A stretch of DNA of 64,000 nt from Pelagimonas varians (GTDB taxonomy: Bacteria; Pseudomonadota; Alphaproteobacteria; Rhodobacterales; Rhodobacteraceae): assembly GCF_003208435.1 (NCBI RefSeq), contig NZ_QKMF01000011.1:96824-160823 (forward strand). Reading direction: 5' to 3'. The position numbers and the translations under genes were made by a program. Positions 63,205-64,000 of this stretch are shown here, one piece after another (the stretch's first letter is position 1; each line of letters opens with the position of its first letter). Below the pieces are notes generated by a model that was given only the letters and a program-made list of their open reading frames with translations, had not been told where the DNA came from and did not search any database.

Positions 63205-63912
63205 TTTGTCCTCGCACTCGCAAAAGCAAGCTTTTTGTAACCCGCCCCCAAAAGGTTCGCTCCTGCTGACGCGGAGTCTTTGGGGTAAAAACCGTGACTT
63301 TGTCCATCGCCAGTCACTCCCTAGAGCCCGACAAAGAAATATTGCTAAACATCTGAACAAGATCAGGATCGCCTGCGGCTCTGTTAGCCGACTTTTGTGC
63401 GGTTTTTGGGCGTCCTTCAAGTCGTCAAACAAAATTTCATGGAGACTTTCGCCAAAACAAACCGTTTTTCGGACATTGCCCCCGCTAAAGTGAAGGTTCT
63501 GCATCGCTTTCGAAGAAACGTCCAATCGCAACAAAATCGATGGACAAGGCCCCGTCTAATTGAGGGGTCATGGCGGCGAAAACTCGAAGCCAGACCAATT
63601 TAATTAGTAACGGACCGAAACCCGCTCAGCGAGCGTCGAAAAGGTACAAATCAAATTATTAGACCGAAGGCGATTGGTGCAAACGGAAGCTTACAAGAGA
63701 TGAACCGTGTGGTTTGTATATTGCCCGTTCATTCAGGACGGCATTTACTATGTAGCGGTCTAGATTTTCTGCTGAAGAATTTCAGTTGATTCCGGGATCA
63801 CCCCCGGAAAGGTCTGTTTTTATGTTCAACAATCGTGACAAGTGGAGGGGTTCATTCGGTGAGTTTTAAGAGGCATTCTGCGCGTGCTCGAGAAGAGAGT
63901 GGGTTAAACGCC
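63205..63912. other. gene-free stretch next to an rRNA operon end
   Basis: About 700 bases without a supported gene. A small plus-strand frame near 63397-63603 has no ribosome site or family. TTCCGGG/CCCGGAA with a later T-run at about 63790-63823 is a weak hairpin. The region lies downstream of the tRNA on the minus strand. Confidence 0.6.
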
Positions 63913-63944
63913 AAAGGCCGCCCGTTGAGGGCGGCCTTTTGGGT
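63913..63944. terminator. strong terminator after the initiator tRNA
   Basis: AAAGGCCGCCC and GGGCGGCCTTT form an 11-bp perfect stem with loop GTTGA; T-run or A-run flanks lie on both sides. It is just downstream of the tRNA on the minus strand, as expected at the end of an rRNA operon. Confidence 0.85.
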
Positions 63945-63949
63945 ATTAT

Positions 63950-64000
63950 TGGTTGCGGGAGTAGGATTTGAACCTACGACCTTCAGGTTATGAGCCTGAC
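63950..64000 (-). tRNA. initiator tRNA-fMet (CAT), 3' part
   Basis: Reading the minus strand, the anticodon arm TCAGG-CTCATAA-CCTGA, the variable AGGTC, the T-arm GTAGG-TTCAAAT-CCTAC, the acceptor strand TCCCGCA, A73 and encoded CCA are all visible. The GCAACCA end with A72 and the CTCATAA loop mark the initiator type rather than elongator tRNA-Met. The D-arm and 5' acceptor strand lie beyond the window. In Rhodobacterales tRNA-fMet usually follows 5S rRNA, so an rrn operon probably continues to the right. Confidence 0.93.

Noticed and set aside
63205..63534. 110-codon N-terminal extension of the NUDIX frame
   Set aside because: It has odd Cys/Phe/Arg composition and no domain, and the internal ATG at 63204 has a good ribosome site and the family N-terminus.
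63397..63603. 68-codon plus-strand frame in the gap before the tRNA
   Set aside because: No ribosome site, no hydrophobic or domain pattern, not adjacent to a gene on that strand.
1..64000. Insertion sequences, prophage, integrative elements, toxin-antitoxin or defence genes
   Set aside because: No transposase, integrase, phage structural, nuclease-helicase defence or small toxin signature was found; the tRNA at the right edge shows no duplicated 3' end in the window.

Overview
The window looks like a chromosomal segment of a marine alphaproteobacterium of the Rhodobacterales (Roseobacter-type). The evidence is the set of conserved gene neighbourhoods (rsmI-yraN-gshB beside a penicillin-binding-protein activator, ruvC-ruvA-ruvB, divergent hemE/hemC, COQ9 divergent from rpsU, XpaC/TelA operons), the short psd-pssA pair, a DUF1127 protein, and an initiator tRNA at the right edge that fits the end of an alphaproteobacterial rRNA operon. 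I see no insertion sequence, phage, integrase, plasmid function or CRISPR array. Almost every base is in a gene or a short intergenic region.

Layout: 1-8.8 kb holds the tail of comM, a minus-strand operon rsmI-yraN-gshB-esterase, then a lipoprotein LppC/LpoA-like gene, glnD and a Gfo/Idh oxidoreductase. 8.8-16.6 kb is lipid and envelope biology: fatty-acid desaturase, psd-pssA, an exported lysozyme-like protein, murJ, a rhomboid-fold protein without catalytic residues, and trpS. 16.6-23.3 kb holds ruvCAB, a DUF1127 gene followed by a CCUCC-loop terminator, prmA, an MFS transporter and a YeeE/YedE sulfur transporter. 23.4-34.0 kb holds an ABC-2 exporter, a DMT permease, divergent hemE and hemC, a quinone oxidoreductase, COQ9, a badly shortened rpsU remnant, an exported alpha/beta hydrolase and a D,D-carboxypeptidase. 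34.0-40.1 kb is housekeeping: HAD phosphatase, clpS, an RsmC-like methyltransferase, an SDR with a lost catalytic lysine, hemF, two pseudouridine synthases and tadA.

40.1-47.6 kb is a nine-gene plus-strand run: two tiny membrane proteins, two tandem XpaC-like paralogues, TelA, a DUF2927 lipoprotein, an SPFH protein fused to GYF_2, a double zinc-ribbon membrane protein, and dtd. It combines the TelA/XpaC module with proteins resembling the Bacillus YdjI/YdjG membrane-stress module and has no PspA. This is the best candidate for an under-described system here. 47.6-56.5 kb is a complete type I secretion unit (HlyD adaptor, ABC exporter, TolC-like lipoprotein) downstream of a 1362-residue adhesin with about ten Ig-like repeats.

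56.7-61.2 kb is a divergent catabolic cluster: GntR regulator and Gfo/Idh enzyme on one side, an SsuD-type flavin monooxygenase with its sulfonate-binding residues, an aldo/keto reductase and a flavin reductase on the other. The trio matches the SmoC-SmoB-SmoA set of the sulfoquinovose monooxygenase pathway, and the Gfo/Idh enzyme could be an NAD-dependent glycosidase. The window ends with a di-heme cytochrome c peroxidase-like gene, a NUDIX hydrolase, a 0.7-kb gene-free stretch, a strong terminator and the 3' part of an initiator tRNA on the minus strand.
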